A model generated the notes under the pieces. That model worked only from the letters and a program-made list of their open reading frames with translations. It did not search any database and was not told the origin of the DNA. Positions 1 to 10,220 of a stretch of 64,000 nt of DNA are shown here, piece after piece. The translations under genes and the position numbers were made by a program. Within the stretch, counting starts at the first letter, position 1. The number at the start of each line of letters is the position of its first letter. The stretch is from Smallanthus sonchifolius. Taxonomy: Eukaryota > Streptophyta > Magnoliopsida > Asterales > Asteraceae. The DNA is taken from assembly GCA_023525975.1 (NCBI GenBank), contig JAKNSE010000037.1, positions 7,174,501 through 7,238,500 on the forward strand, read 5' to 3'.

Positions 1-2042
1 CGCCATACCTTCCTTATGCTCCCTGTGCCCTCCAACCTGCATTAATTCATACCAGGAATGCGATCTCAGCCGATTTCACTCGAACCTACGCATCAACTCG
101 AGCTCTCCCTCTGCGTAATCATTTCAGGTAATTCTTACACCTTTAAGAAAGTTTTGATTCCAGGAATGAAAGCCCTATAACGAATCAATTTAAGAGCTAG
201 GGTTTACATTTATGATTTGGGGAAGAAAGGGTCCTCGGGTTTGGTCGTTAAAGGATTAATCGAATTGAAACTCATCAAGGCAGTCACCCAGTCCCACTAG
301 TTAAGATGCACGACCCATAAACACGGGGTCGCGGGTTCTAAACCCACAAACCCGGTCCTTTTTTATTATTTGTGATACCAGACCCGACCTCCATTCCAGC
401 TTATGATAAATCCATTGCGGCCCGGTCGGTTATCAACATCAACCCTCTAGTCCAGTGGTAATTCGTGTTACACACATAGAAACCACCCGGGTTCGAACCG
501 GGTGGTCTGTATCCTTCTTTTTGGATAGTTTTAACAACAATAATTATTTTATAAAACTTAATTTATAAATTATATACCTTTTGAAATTGTTTAGTACCAT
601 TTTAAATAAGAAACAATTGGTTTTATAATTTAAATTAGTTAAAATCTCATTTTTTTAAAAATAAAAATCATTAAAAGTTTATTTTAAATTAAATTATTTA
701 ATTACAAAACAAAACACTCAAAATACCCAATATTATAAAAATTGTGACAAGATTTGTATAAAATACTTTATCATTTTAAAGAACTTTATAAAACGTTTCA
801 CTATAAATCATTTTATTTTAGGGTTTAGGATTTATATAAACAAATATATATTAATTCTCATATATTTCTTTGGTTTCTTTATAGAAACACATTATTTTTT
901 TTATGAATAAATAAAAATAATTTATTTATTTAAATTAATTATGCTTTTACATTAATGACTCACTTAGGGTTTAAACTACAGTTTCCCTAAATATATATAA
1001 ACTAATATATATATTTTTACTACCCTTTTAAGGTACACTATTATATTAGTAATTAAATAAATAAAAAGAATTTATTTATTTAAATTATTTAAACATAAAG
1101 CCTAAGACAATTATTATAAGCTTTGAACCTACATTTTTATTCAAGAACAAACATCAATTTATCCACATCGTTATCATGAATTACCATAACTTCTTGTACA
1201 AATCTACCCGCATCACAACCCGTTGAACATTAGATCTTGCTTTAGACTTCGTGCATATTGTTAATTCGAATTCATACATTCACTTTAGGTTAACTCTGAG
1301 ATTTGTAAAATCACTTGTGCTACCTATTGCTCATGTTATCTACACAACTAATACAGATGAGTATTACATAGCCCCTTTTACTCTTTTACACTTTTTGGGG
1401 TGGAACATGAACACTATACGAACTATTGCTTACATTTACACAAACTATACAAATACAAATCCTCTTTACATTCATGTGTGCAATTTGAGCTTTATGCCCG
1501 AGTGCTAGTTGTGCTAACTTTTGTGTGCAATTTATATGCAATCATTAACTATTCAAGCCGACGGTAAACAATGATAGATCTATTGAGTCTGACAAACCCA
1601 CCCAGATTGGGGTGATTGTTACCGACAACACAATTTGCATGCTAGTTACAAAGGTTTGATTGTACTTAGTTACACAATAGCTGCTCTCCATAAATGCCTT
1701 ATTTTATCATGTTATGTAAGGATTTGTTTATTCATAACCTATATGTTATCTATATACAAACCTGTGTATGCTCACCAACTTTTTAGTTGACTTTATTTTA
1801 TTCATGTTTCAGGTGCTAATGAGTGAGTTTGATCAAGGCATGCTACACATAGGCTTTAGACTTAGTTAAATTTAAATAAAGACTATTATGTATTCCGTTT
1901 ATGTACTTGTTTGAATTTGGTTGTGTTGAATTATTTGAAGTTAAATTTGATGATTAAAATATTGAAATCTAGTCAACCTTGTTCTCATGAACAGTCTACA
2001 TGTCCCGCCCCGACGTATTCTGTCGCCGGTTAGGGTGTGACA
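1..2042 (+). mobile_element. 3' part of a ~3.1-kb LTR, truncated by window edge
   Basis: Seen: the stretch ends in GGTTAGGGTGTGACA at 2042 and aligns by eye with 50112-52205 (the 3' LTR of the element at 45408-52205) and, in reverse, with the left part of the solo LTR at 10226-13376. The best conserved block is 1558-1640 against 51719-51808. Inferred: this is the downstream two thirds of the same LTR family; its TGTAA-type start lies left of the window. No target duplication can be checked. The short reading frames inside it are not conserved between the copies. Confidence 0.8.
448..499 (+). promoter_or_regulatory. tRNA-like A-box/B-box module inside the LTR
   Basis: Seen: TAGTCCAGTGG at 448-458 fits the RNA polymerase III A-box pattern, and GGGTTCGAACC at 489-499 fits the B box, spaced about as in a tRNA gene. 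A weaker B-box-like GGGTTCTAAACCC lies near 339-351. The 3' LTR copy has equivalents at 50595-50607 and 50634-50644. It does not fold into an obvious tRNA. Whether it is transcribed cannot be judged from the sequence. Confidence 0.45.
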
Positions 2043-2555
2043 CACTTACCTTTGTTGCTAGTAGATTCCGATTAATCTTCAACCTTAGCAATCAGACCAC
2101 CTAAACAATTCACACCCATTGTTTAGCAATCCAGTGATCCATTAAGTTCACCAATTTGGGAATTACACACACAATTAACCTATTGGTTTATAGCTTAACT
2201 TATATGCTCATTACAACCTTGGCCAAACCTCATACTCCCACAATCAACTTAATAAACATCATTTAACCCATTAAGGTTTGATTCATCTTTCACCCAAACC
2301 CTCAATTTCTTAGATTATCAAATTGTTTAGGGTTTTCAATTGATTTTGTGTCTAAGGAAAACACAAACTCCTAATAACCCTTCACAATACAATAAACCAT
2401 TCAAAAATAAAAAAACCCATCAATTTGTCACCCTGGATTTTTCCAATTTGGTCCATTTAGCCAAAATCCAAGTATACCCTATTTACAAGGGGACCCCTCT
2501 ACTTTTAATTGATTTATTTACTCCCATAATATGTTTTTAACATATTAAATAATAA
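2043..2555. other. Unassigned AT-rich spacer
   Basis: No coding homology, LTR terminus or tandem array is recognised here. It sits between the LTR end at 2042 and the hAT remnant, and may be older flanking DNA or an unrecognised repeat. Confidence 0.3.
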
Positions 2556-3530
2556 ACCCGAAAGTTGGTTCGTTACATCTCTGGTATGTGGATATCCAAA
2601 CAATTTAACCGCAAACATACGCTTTATCATTTGCCATGCATCGGGATTTAACACAAAGGTACAAAAAATGAACCCGTGGAGCCGACCAAACATCAATAGT
2701 TAAGTTCATACCCGTTTGTAACTTTTCAAAGCCTAAAATTAATTTTCTTTTTTTTTATTTTCCATACTTTTAAACAATTTTGTTTAATGGTAGTGCAACT
2801 TACTTGATTGAAGAGTTTCTTGAATCATCTTTGTCAAACGTGGGCTTTCAGAGTGATTGAATGACAGACCCTCTTGAATCAGTAACTTTGCAATTCTTTC
2901 CCAAACCGTATTTACATTAAAATTAAAATTCCTCCCCCGTTAGACATTGTTGCTTGACCTTGGGCGCCTTTCAACGCATTGCAGGATTTTCCAACATGAT
3001 TTTTCAAACTTGGGTTTGATTTATTCTTTAAAACATACCACACAACTTGCATCGAGCTCGTTATAAACCATTTGACATTTCACATAAACCGTAATGTACC
3101 GAAATATTTTGGTTTCTCGTTGTTGGTATAATCCTCACAACGTTTGCTATGCTAGAGGAAGCACCAACAACGACGGATGATATTGACTTGATGAAGCCGT
3201 TTTTTTCAAGAGCGTTTTCGAATTTTGAGAAAGCAGAAAGTGTTTTTGAGATTTGTGATTCAACCAATACATCCAATCTTTTTTTATACTAACATAAGAG
3301 GGGTAAAATGGTCAATAGAAAGTAAAGGGAAAAAAACGGTCATAAACACGTAATTTTTTTAATATTTTAAACCGGTTCACCCAAACCGATTTCAAAACAG
3401 TTCACCGAACTCGGTCTCAAACTGATTCACCCTATGAAATGCTTAAACCGCCGGTGTAAACCCGTTTCAAACCGGTCTCATTTTCGGGTCGGGTCGGTAT
3501 TCAAACCGGTTTTTTTTTTCTGCATCTCTA
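2556..3530 (-). pseudogene. hAT transposase remnant (N-terminal half) with one degenerate terminus
   Basis: Seen: on the minus strand, 3276-3061 encodes a segment with TTRN and a GLCEMSNG stretch that aligns with the N-terminal BED-finger region of the better preserved hAT element at 41402 (ATTRN, LCLLSNG). Further along, 2696-2560 encodes WQMIKRMFAVKLFGYPHT, matching WQMMKRTIAFDLFEYPHT in that element. The flank at 3360-3515 carries the same AACCGGTT-rich subterminal repeats, and TAGAGATGCAG (reverse of 3520-3530) resembles a hAT terminal repeat. Several frameshifts and stops are present and the C-terminal half is absent. Inferred: a diverged, truncated relative of 40968-43901. No 8-bp target duplication was found because the other end is lost. 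Confidence 0.75.
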
Positions 3531-3649
3531 CATATAGCCTATACATGCGTAGTTACTAGTTAAATCAGTTTAATGGTCTTTTATTTACATAGAAGTCACA
3601 TTTTGCAAGAAGCACACAATTTTAAAATTATTAACCATTGATAAAAAAG

Positions 3650-4558
3650 GAGTAAACTGTCATTTTCGTCCATGTGGTTTGGTCAGAATTGCCAGTTTAG
3701 TCAATGAGTTTGTTTTCTTGTATCTGGGTTCTCGTGGTTTGAAAATATTGCCATTTTCATTCAGTCAGTTAACATCATCCATTTTTCTCAGTTAAATTAG
3801 GGGTATTTTAGTCCTTTTATATATTTGTTTTATTTCTTTATCTTTTTACTCACTTTTTAATCATCCCCAATTGTTTTATTTCTTTATCTTTTTACTCACT
3901 TTTTAATCATCCCCAATTTAACCTCTAATTTAATCATCCCCATGCTGACCTTCTTCCTCTTTTCCCGACCAATTTCCGGCGACAACACGGGAACTAAAAC
4001 CGTAGTTTACTCTTTTATTTCTAAAAGACTAGTTTAACCATTTTACTCCAATAAAAACTTTTTTTAGTTTTTTGATAATTTTTTTTACTTCTTTAAAATC
4101 GTTTTTTAAAATAATTTTTTTAGTTTTTTTTCTGCCATAAAAACGTCTTTTTCGGTCATATCTAAAACAGATCTGCGATGGACACAACAAAGGTTAGGAC
4201 CTGTTTTGTTGGGGTGGAAACGGTGGTGAAAGTGAGATAGAAACAAGCGACGGTGGTGTTCCAGTGGTGGTCGCCGGAAATTGGTCGGGAAAAGAGGAAG
4301 AAGGCCAGCAAGGGGACGATTAAATTAGAGGTTAAATTGGGGACGATTAAAAATAAGAGTAAAAAAGATGAAGAAATAAAACAAATATGTAAAACGACTG
4401 AAATACTCCTCATTTAACTGAGAAAATGGATGGTGTTAGCTGACCGGATGAAAATGGCAATATTTTAAAACCACGAGTACCCAGATACAAGAAAACAAAC
4501 TATTTGACTAAAGTGGCAATTTTGACCAAACCACAGGAACGAAAATGACAGTTTACTC
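3650..4558. mobile_element. Mutator-like non-autonomous foldback element, 909 bp
   Basis: Seen: long imperfect inverted arms, 3650 to about 3985 against about 4272 to 4558. The outer ends GAGTAAACTGTCATTTTCGT and, read in reverse, GAGTAAACTGTCATTTTCGT agree. Flanks are TAAAAAAG at 3642-3649 and T(A)8G at 4559-4568, i.e. an approximate 8-10 bp target duplication blurred by A-tract slippage. The left arm holds an internal tandem duplication of about 46 bp (around 3826-3917). Known: arms of hundreds of bp with ~9-bp duplications are typical of Mutator-like elements. No transposase is present. Other foldback classes are possible. Confidence 0.7.
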
Positions 4559-5179
4559 TAAAAAAAAGTAATAACGATTTAGATTTTTTCTTTTTATTTT
4601 TATAACAGGTTACAATATTATTATATATAAAAAAAAATAAGAAATATAAAACTTTGAATGCTACACTTGAATCATGTGATGTACCTCCCATCCGGCCCAA
4701 ACAAAAGTGAATATCATATTAAAATCACAAGTTCCTAACATTTTGATGCCAGTATTGTACTCTTGAATCATGTGCTATACTTTAAATATGATTACTAAAA
4801 GAGCAAATGTCTAAAAAAACCTCATGGATCACATGATAAGATACTTAATTTATAAATAGTCAACGAAAAAGTCCTTAAGAATTCAATTTGTACGGATATC
4901 TTCTTTTTTCATGATATAACAAACCTTTCTTTTGAGTTTATTTTTACAAGTTAAAGACTTAACCATACAAAATTAAAATCCAGGAATTTACTTGTGAATT
5001 CAGTAGATACATCATAATGTAATTTCTAAATAAAATGTTAATACGAGGTCTTGTCCCAAAATAAATAAAAAAAATGAGTCATGAGTGTAACCCGTTTGAT
5101 TAATTTTGCTTGGATGCTCGTAATGAATCGTCTTCCAACTTGAGCAAATTTGATTGATAGATCGGTTGATATTCCTTTT
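4559..5179. other. Unassigned AT-rich spacer
   Basis: No gene or complete element recognised. A short phrase around CTTGAATCATGTG recurs at about 4668 and 4763. Nothing else supports a call. Confidence 0.3.
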
Positions 5180-5182
5180 GGC

Positions 5183-5570
5183 ATTGTGTTCTCTTTGTTA
5201 GAATGAAGTAGAGACGGTCGGACATCTTTTTGCAGGATGTAATATTGCTACAAGAATGTGGTATTCGGTTAAAAAATGGCTCCAAATTGATATTCATTCG
5301 AATAGTTCGCCAAATGATTTTGTTTTTTTGGCTTGATTCGGGTTCTATGCCAAAATCCAAGAGAGATATTACTGAAGCTATCGTCAGGTCCGTTTGGTGG
5401 GTTATCCGGAGGATGCGGAACAATGCGGTTTTTTATTTAGACAACAATCTTAAGAGAGATTTGTTATTTGATGTTATGGTTAGTGTTTCATTTTTTATGG
5501 TTTTCGTCTACGAACTGTAAATGTCATATCTCTTGGGGAGTGGCTTCAAAATCCACTAATGTTTATGTAA
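5183..5570 (+). pseudogene. LINE ORF2 3' fragment (RT-associated zinc-binding region)
   Basis: Seen: one frame across 5183-5335 encodes C-S-L-C, a stop, then NEVETVGHLFAGCN and RMWYSVKKWLQ. This is the CxxC...H...C zinc-binding signature with the W..v..W spacing found at the C-terminus of plant non-LTR reverse transcriptases. The reading then stops or shifts (tga after 5333), and WWVIRRMRNNAVF in another frame (about 5395-5435) continues the family pattern. Known: this is the zf-RVT region at the end of LINE ORF2 and of captured copies. Inferred: a 5'-truncated, dead LINE. No poly-A tail or target duplication was identified with confidence. Confidence 0.7.
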
Positions 5571-6479
5571 ATTGTCTTTCCTTTCCCGGGCTAGTGTCAT
5601 GTTAAACATAGTATTATAATATGAGACAAAAACTTTAGTGAACACATTAAACAAAAAAAAAGGAAATCCTTATTTTAATAAAAACTAAATGGTTTTGTCA
5701 TTTGGTATCACCACATTCAATCTTATAAGTTTTTCCCCCCAAAAACATATTTATATCCTTCATTTAATATTTTCATATTTATCCTTTTTATTGAAAAATT
5801 ATATAAACAAACATTTAACAAATCAATTCATCATTATTACTATTGGCTCACACTTTTTTTAAAATTATCATCAAATTTGAATATTTAAAAAAAATTCAAG
5901 AATTAAAAAATAGGAGATTAAAATTTTTTTTTTAAGTTTTATTATTAAAAAAATGATTTTTTAAAATTTTAACATAAAAAACAAGGTTTTTAAGTTTTAC
6001 ATATAAAATTTGAAAATGTCACGCTTATATTTTAAATAAATATGTGTTAAAATAAAGTTTACTAATATTTAGTTAGTAATTTTTTAAGAAAATTTGATAT
6101 TTATAAATAAATTTTTTATTTTTATTATAAATTTTAATACTTAGTTTTTAATAAAATTAAGAAACTTGCAAATATTTATTTTTAAAAGTGTATTATATTT
6201 TAAACTTTATTTTTTTTTAAAATGACGAGATTTTTTTTTTCAAAAAATATGTTTGCACGTTTCAGTTCTAATTTATTAGTTTTAATTTTCTCATATTTAA
6301 TTTTGGAATTTTAAATTTAAATATGTCAAAATATTAAGGAGTGAAATTTTTAAAATTTAGAGTTTTAATTTTTGAATTTAAAAGATGATATATTGTTGAA
6401 ATTTAAATTTATTTGTATCTTTTTATTATTTTTTTAATAAGAGATTTAGTATTAAAAGTTTAGCGATATTTTCCGCATA
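5571..6479. other. Very AT-rich stretch without recognisable features
   Basis: Long A/T runs. It may be the decayed body of the Helitron whose helicase tail follows, but no motif supports that. Confidence 0.25.
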
Positions 6480-7091
6480 CAAGTACAAATAGTATCCGTC
6501 AATCAGAGCATCTTGATGATGGTTTTGATGAAAGTTTATAATCTCCTGATTTTCTAAATGGACTTAAGCATTTATAGCATGCTCCTTATCCTTATAATTA
6601 CACTAAAATCACTAACTCTTGATGAATGCTCTTACACTATAAGGTTTGTCAAACCATAAATTAGTTTTAAATATCAGTGTTTCAGTTATGTTATTAAGAA
6701 ATACTGATAGAAAAATGGTTTAGGTAATGTAATAAGACTTCAGGGCAAATCGCTGGGTAATCGTGTAATAGAAACGAAGATTACATTTGGAAGCAACATT
6801 GGTCATCACAATTTTATCCCTATAATCGGGTTAACATATTCAGATAAAAGAATTTCATCAAAACTTCAAAAAAGGAAATATAATTTTTGTATGTTTTGCA
6901 ATGACCATGAATAAAAGTTTAGGGCAATCACTTTCAAATGTTGGCATGTATTGAAAGATCCGGTGTTTATTTATAATCAGTTGTACGTTGCATTATCAAG
7001 AGTTAAAAGTAGAGATGCACTCAAGGTATTAATCTTTGGTAAACATGGAAAAATTATCAATGCCACGTCAAATGTTGCATACAATGAAGTA
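6480..7091 (+). pseudogene. Helitron Rep/helicase, C-terminal remnant
   Basis: Seen, across three frames: SPDFLNGLK at ~6545, then VMLLRNTDRK followed by GNVIRL around 6690-6745, GNRVIETKITFGSN (~6755-6800), AMTMNKSLGQS (~6900-6930), DPVFIYNQLYVALSRVKSRD (~6960-7015) and NATSNVAYNEV up to 7091. Known: this order is characteristic of the Pif1-like helicase end of plant Helitron Rep/Hel proteins, with the last helicase motifs in the AMT-NKS-GQS and QLYVALSRV blocks. Stops and at least two frameshifts make it non-functional. The last codons continue after the 427-bp insertion, at 7519 onward (VFQIC then stop). The N-terminal Rep part is not visible upstream. Confidence 0.88.
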
Positions 7092-7518
7092 CTAGTTTAG
7101 ATCCGGTGTATACACACGGGATGAAAAATATCAATAAATAAAATTTTTAAATCTTTATATGTATATTTTACAAGTGTAAAAATGTATCATATACTAAGGA
7201 TAGAAAACAAAACTCAAAATATGTAAAAACTAATATATAATTGGGTTTCGAAAATACATTATGTACTATTTAATATAATTTGATTTTCATTTATTATTTG
7301 ATTGGAAACTAAAGTTACATAATTAGATTTCAAAGTTTCATAAGGGATAATTTAAAATAAATGTGTTTTATTAATATAATTAATATTTTTTTGAATATAT
7401 ATTATTGTTAAAAGATGAAGGTACATTTAATAAGAGAGAGAGACGGAGAAAAATGATGAGATTGAATGTGGAGGCGACGCGTAGCATAGAAAAACCTTTA
7501 TTTATTATATAGTATAGA
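7092..7518 (-). mobile_element. Non-autonomous Helitron, 427 bp, inserted in helicase remnant
   Basis: Seen on the minus strand: the 5' end reads TCTATACTATATAATAAA (from 7518) and the 3' end is CTAG (7095-7092), preceded by a short hairpin whose arms are near 7103-7120. The insert sits exactly between A and T on the element strand (T at 7519 and A at 7091 on the plus strand), as Helitrons do. Removing it joins the helicase codons GAA GTA TTT CAA. No coding capacity. Its 5' ~140 bp resemble 54380-54654. Confidence 0.85.
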
Positions 7519-7727
7519 TTTCAAATTTGTTAATAATCATTGTAAGATTTCATTTGACATGTAATTTAATATATTATAAAAAAATACACAACTTATGAAA
7601 TGTGATTACTCTCATCCATATAATCTTAACATGTAACAAAATAAAAAAGTTACAAATACAATATCAAATTTGTATAAAAAAAGTTATTAAGATATATTTA
7701 TCAATATAATTTTAATGTTTCACCCCG

Positions 7728-7751
7728 TGTAACACACATAGTTAAAGCTAG
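7728..7751 (+). mobile_element. 3' terminus of the host Helitron
   Basis: Seen: a CACCCCGTGTAACACACATA segment, then GTTAAAG and CTAG at 7748-7751, followed by T. This fits a decayed Helitron 3' hairpin plus CTRR end, on the same strand as the helicase and about 210 bp beyond its stop. It marks the right boundary of the older Helitron. The left boundary was not found. Confidence 0.65.
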
Positions 7752-8323
7752 TAAATGGAATAAAATAGGATTTGGATTTTGAATTAATGACTGGTGTGGC
7801 TCGTGAGGTGAATTATGCATTCGCCACAACTATTTCTGGTAACACCATAACCTCAATTTTCACTGTTTCTAGTAAAACTTAACCTAAAAGTTAGTCGATT
7901 ACGATTTTATTATATTTTTAGCATATCATGAAAATTTATAAAAATCAAGTTAAGAATGAACCCGAGCCAAAAATTTACGACCTTTTAAATTATTTTGTAA
8001 AATCAATTACCTATTATTTGATTAGTAAAACTTTAATCGTCATATTTTGTACACATTGAAATTATAAATGCATTGTATGTTCTTTATCATCATCGTATGT
8101 GTTAGTTATGGTGGACGGGCTCGATTTGAAGATATGAATTGATGTTTAAAGCAAAGCAAAACGTCGATTACACATTTACATTAACCAACCATCGATCTAA
8201 AATCGTTAAATATTAATGTTTTGAGAACTTCTTTGACTAAATCAAGTTCTTAATCTTCTTGATTTTAATTTGTTAGGTTAGAAGTAGAAGTATTGAATGA
8301 AATACATCACTCTTACATATATA
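7752..8323. other. Unassigned intergenic DNA
   Basis: No gene, terminus or tandem repeat recognised between the Helitron end and the next element. Confidence 0.3.
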
Positions 8324-8628
8324 GGGAATGATTCAAATACTAACCAATTTTTTATGTGATAATCATGCTAACCACTATCAAACAATCACATAATTTATAA
8401 ATATATTTTTTTAATTCTTAAAAGAGTATTTAAGTATCGTGAACATATATCTTAAACATAAATACGGGAATGATGAGTCTTACATATACGTACCAAATAA
8501 TGTTACATATACGTGACACATAGTGTTTACGTATGTGTAAAATTATTTGGTACGTATACGTAACACTATGTTTAAGAGTGGTTATCATGGTTATCACATA
8601 AATATTGGTTAGCATTTGAACCTCCCCC
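8324..8628. mobile_element. TA-flanked inverted-repeat element, copy 1 (305 bp)
   Basis: Seen: ends GGGAATGATTCAAATACTAA and, in reverse, GGGGGAGGTTCAAATGCTAA; each arm runs about 50 bp. Flanked by ACATATATA on the left and TACATATATA on the right. It contains TACGTATACGTAA at 8551-8563. The copy at 38247-38541 is the same sequence in the opposite orientation. No coding potential. Known parallel: the rice Micron family lies in (TA)n tracts. Assignment to a superfamily is not possible. Confidence 0.75.
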
Positions 8629-8943
8629 TACATATATAAAACCAATTATATAAATATGAGAGGGTTCTAGGCAGAACAAAGATTTTTGCGAGAACTAAGT
8701 AAACTAATCTCATCCTTAGATTAATATTGGTAATGGTTGAAGATTAATGTGACAGTTTGTTAAATAATTTAAATTGTTCCTTTCCATTTACACTACTTAA
8801 GGGTAAAACTGGCTTTTTGGTGTTTATGATAATTTAATGCTTGTAACTGAAAAGTTATTTGATTATTTATTGTGTAATTTAATAAATTAGATTTTGTATT
8901 CTTCTTAATTATTTAACCTATATATGTGGAGGAATTTTACACA
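8629..8943. other. AT-rich spacer, possibly another TA-flanked repeat
   Basis: Begins after TATATAAAACC with a GAGAGGGTTCTAGGCAGAAC phrase that looks like the start of a related TA-associated repeat, but no matching far end was found. Confidence 0.25.
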
Positions 8944-8946
8944 TGT

Positions 8947-9412
8947 GTAAGGCCCCTAAACCAGGAGACCTCACGCGTTTGATTTACTCATTCATAAACA
9001 GTTCTTAAACTTAAAAATGGAATCATTACAGTGGAAACTAAAAGTCATTACATAGTATCCAAAAAACCAACCATATAAAACATTGTTTAACAACATATAG
9101 TTCTCATGATTAACGACTATAGATGCCAGAAACTCAACCGCCGGGTAACTTCTCCGGAATAGCCAAGCACACATCCACGTTGCATACCTTTCCGTTTAAC
9201 CTGACATGCATACTAAAAGTCAACTAATGCTGGCGATTTCAAGTCTTTCATTCATTTAGGAAATGGTTGCATCATTCAAACAGTCTTTAGGGTTTTTAAT
9301 CATTTATAAGAAAACATGACTCATAATTCATCATTCAATCATCGTCAAAACACCATTTAACGTAACATTCATTTAAACATTTATCATTCTTTTAGTCATA
9401 CATTATCATATA
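8947..9412 (-). mobile_element. LTR 3' fragment, truncated
   Basis: Seen: TGTAAGGCCCC at 8945-8955 is the reverse of an LTR end in GGGGCCTTACA, matching the end of the LTR at 58066-60046 (GGGGCCTTACA). About 460 bp of LTR-like sequence follows before the Helitron end at 9413. The start of the LTR is missing. The short reading frame inside is judged spurious. Confidence 0.5.
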
Positions 9413-9450
9413 CTAGCGGGTTGGCCCACGCTAAGCGTCGTGTATCACCG
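9413..9450 (-). mobile_element. Helitron 3' terminus
   Basis: Seen: CTAG at 9413-9416 preceded by A on the plus strand, then a GC-rich stem-loop around GCCCACGCTAAGCGTCGTG (about 9424-9442). On the minus strand this reads stem-loop then CTAG-T, the Helitron 3' pattern. The 5' end to the right was not identified. A diverged candidate lies near 9885. Confidence 0.5.
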
Positions 9451-10220
9451 AGGTTTTTTTGGTAAACGTAATCTAACCCGAACTATCTTAAACACTCATT
9501 ATGTTTGGGTATTATTATTATTATAACTATGTAAATATTTAGTAATTAATACTTAAGCTTTTAAATAAATATAAATAATTAACATCCAATATTTTAGCTT
9601 CATTTTATTTTCGCATTAATTGAAGATCCACAGTTTCAACTTCAGTTCGTGGCTTGATTTAAGCCATAAAATCTTAACCGTTATTTCCCTTTTGATCGGC
9701 CGGTCGTTCCGACCAACCTGGCGGGTTTGGTGTGAAGATATTTAAAACGGTAGTTAACGGTCTGTCTCGAAAATTTTACATTTTTAGTTATTATACACTC
9801 TATTAAAAATGGATGACAATGAATAGTAAGCCCAACCAATGGTGTGTTGTCACGTGAAAACTTTTATCTATGTACGTACGTGTGTGTATATATATGAAAT
9901 TGATTGATAGCAAGAGTGAACGTTAGTGCAGTTTGTGGCGCTGGTTCGAGCCCACCCCCCGCGTGACCAGTTCTTTCCTTTTCCAAGCTGCTTCATTTAT
10001 TTATTTGTTATATACATATAAAAGCGAAAGCGGGTGTAGAACATAAATGGGCACCGACCCAAGTGGTTCGCGCGCCACACCCACATGCCCGCACACACGG
10101 CGCAGGTTCTAGGACCCCCAAGTTGGTTCTTCCCTTTTGCATTTACTATTATTTTTCTATTTCCTTATTATTTAACTAAAAGTACAATTATAGTTTTTGA
10201 AATGCTAAATTAACTTAATT
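9451..10220. other. Probable Helitron interior with two tRNA-like B-box phrases
   Basis: No coding region. GCTGGTTCGAGCCCACC near 9940 and GCGCAGGTTCTAGGACCCC near 10100 resemble pol III B boxes set in GC-rich islands within AT-rich DNA. A short (GT)/(TA) tract lies near 9880-9895. Confidence 0.3.

Noticed and set aside
489..499. A true tRNA gene at the B-box-like sites (489, 50634, 12205)
   Set aside because: The surrounding bases do not form a complete cloverleaf, and the sites lie inside LTR copies; kept only as tRNA-like modules.
1251..1508. 85-codon plus frame, partly similar to a 69-codon frame at 51455
   Set aside because: The similarity is LTR homology; the frames diverge and stop at different places, so coding is not conserved.
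4162..4700. Two minus-strand frames in the foldback element
   Set aside because: They lie within the inverted arms of a non-autonomous element and show no protein motif.
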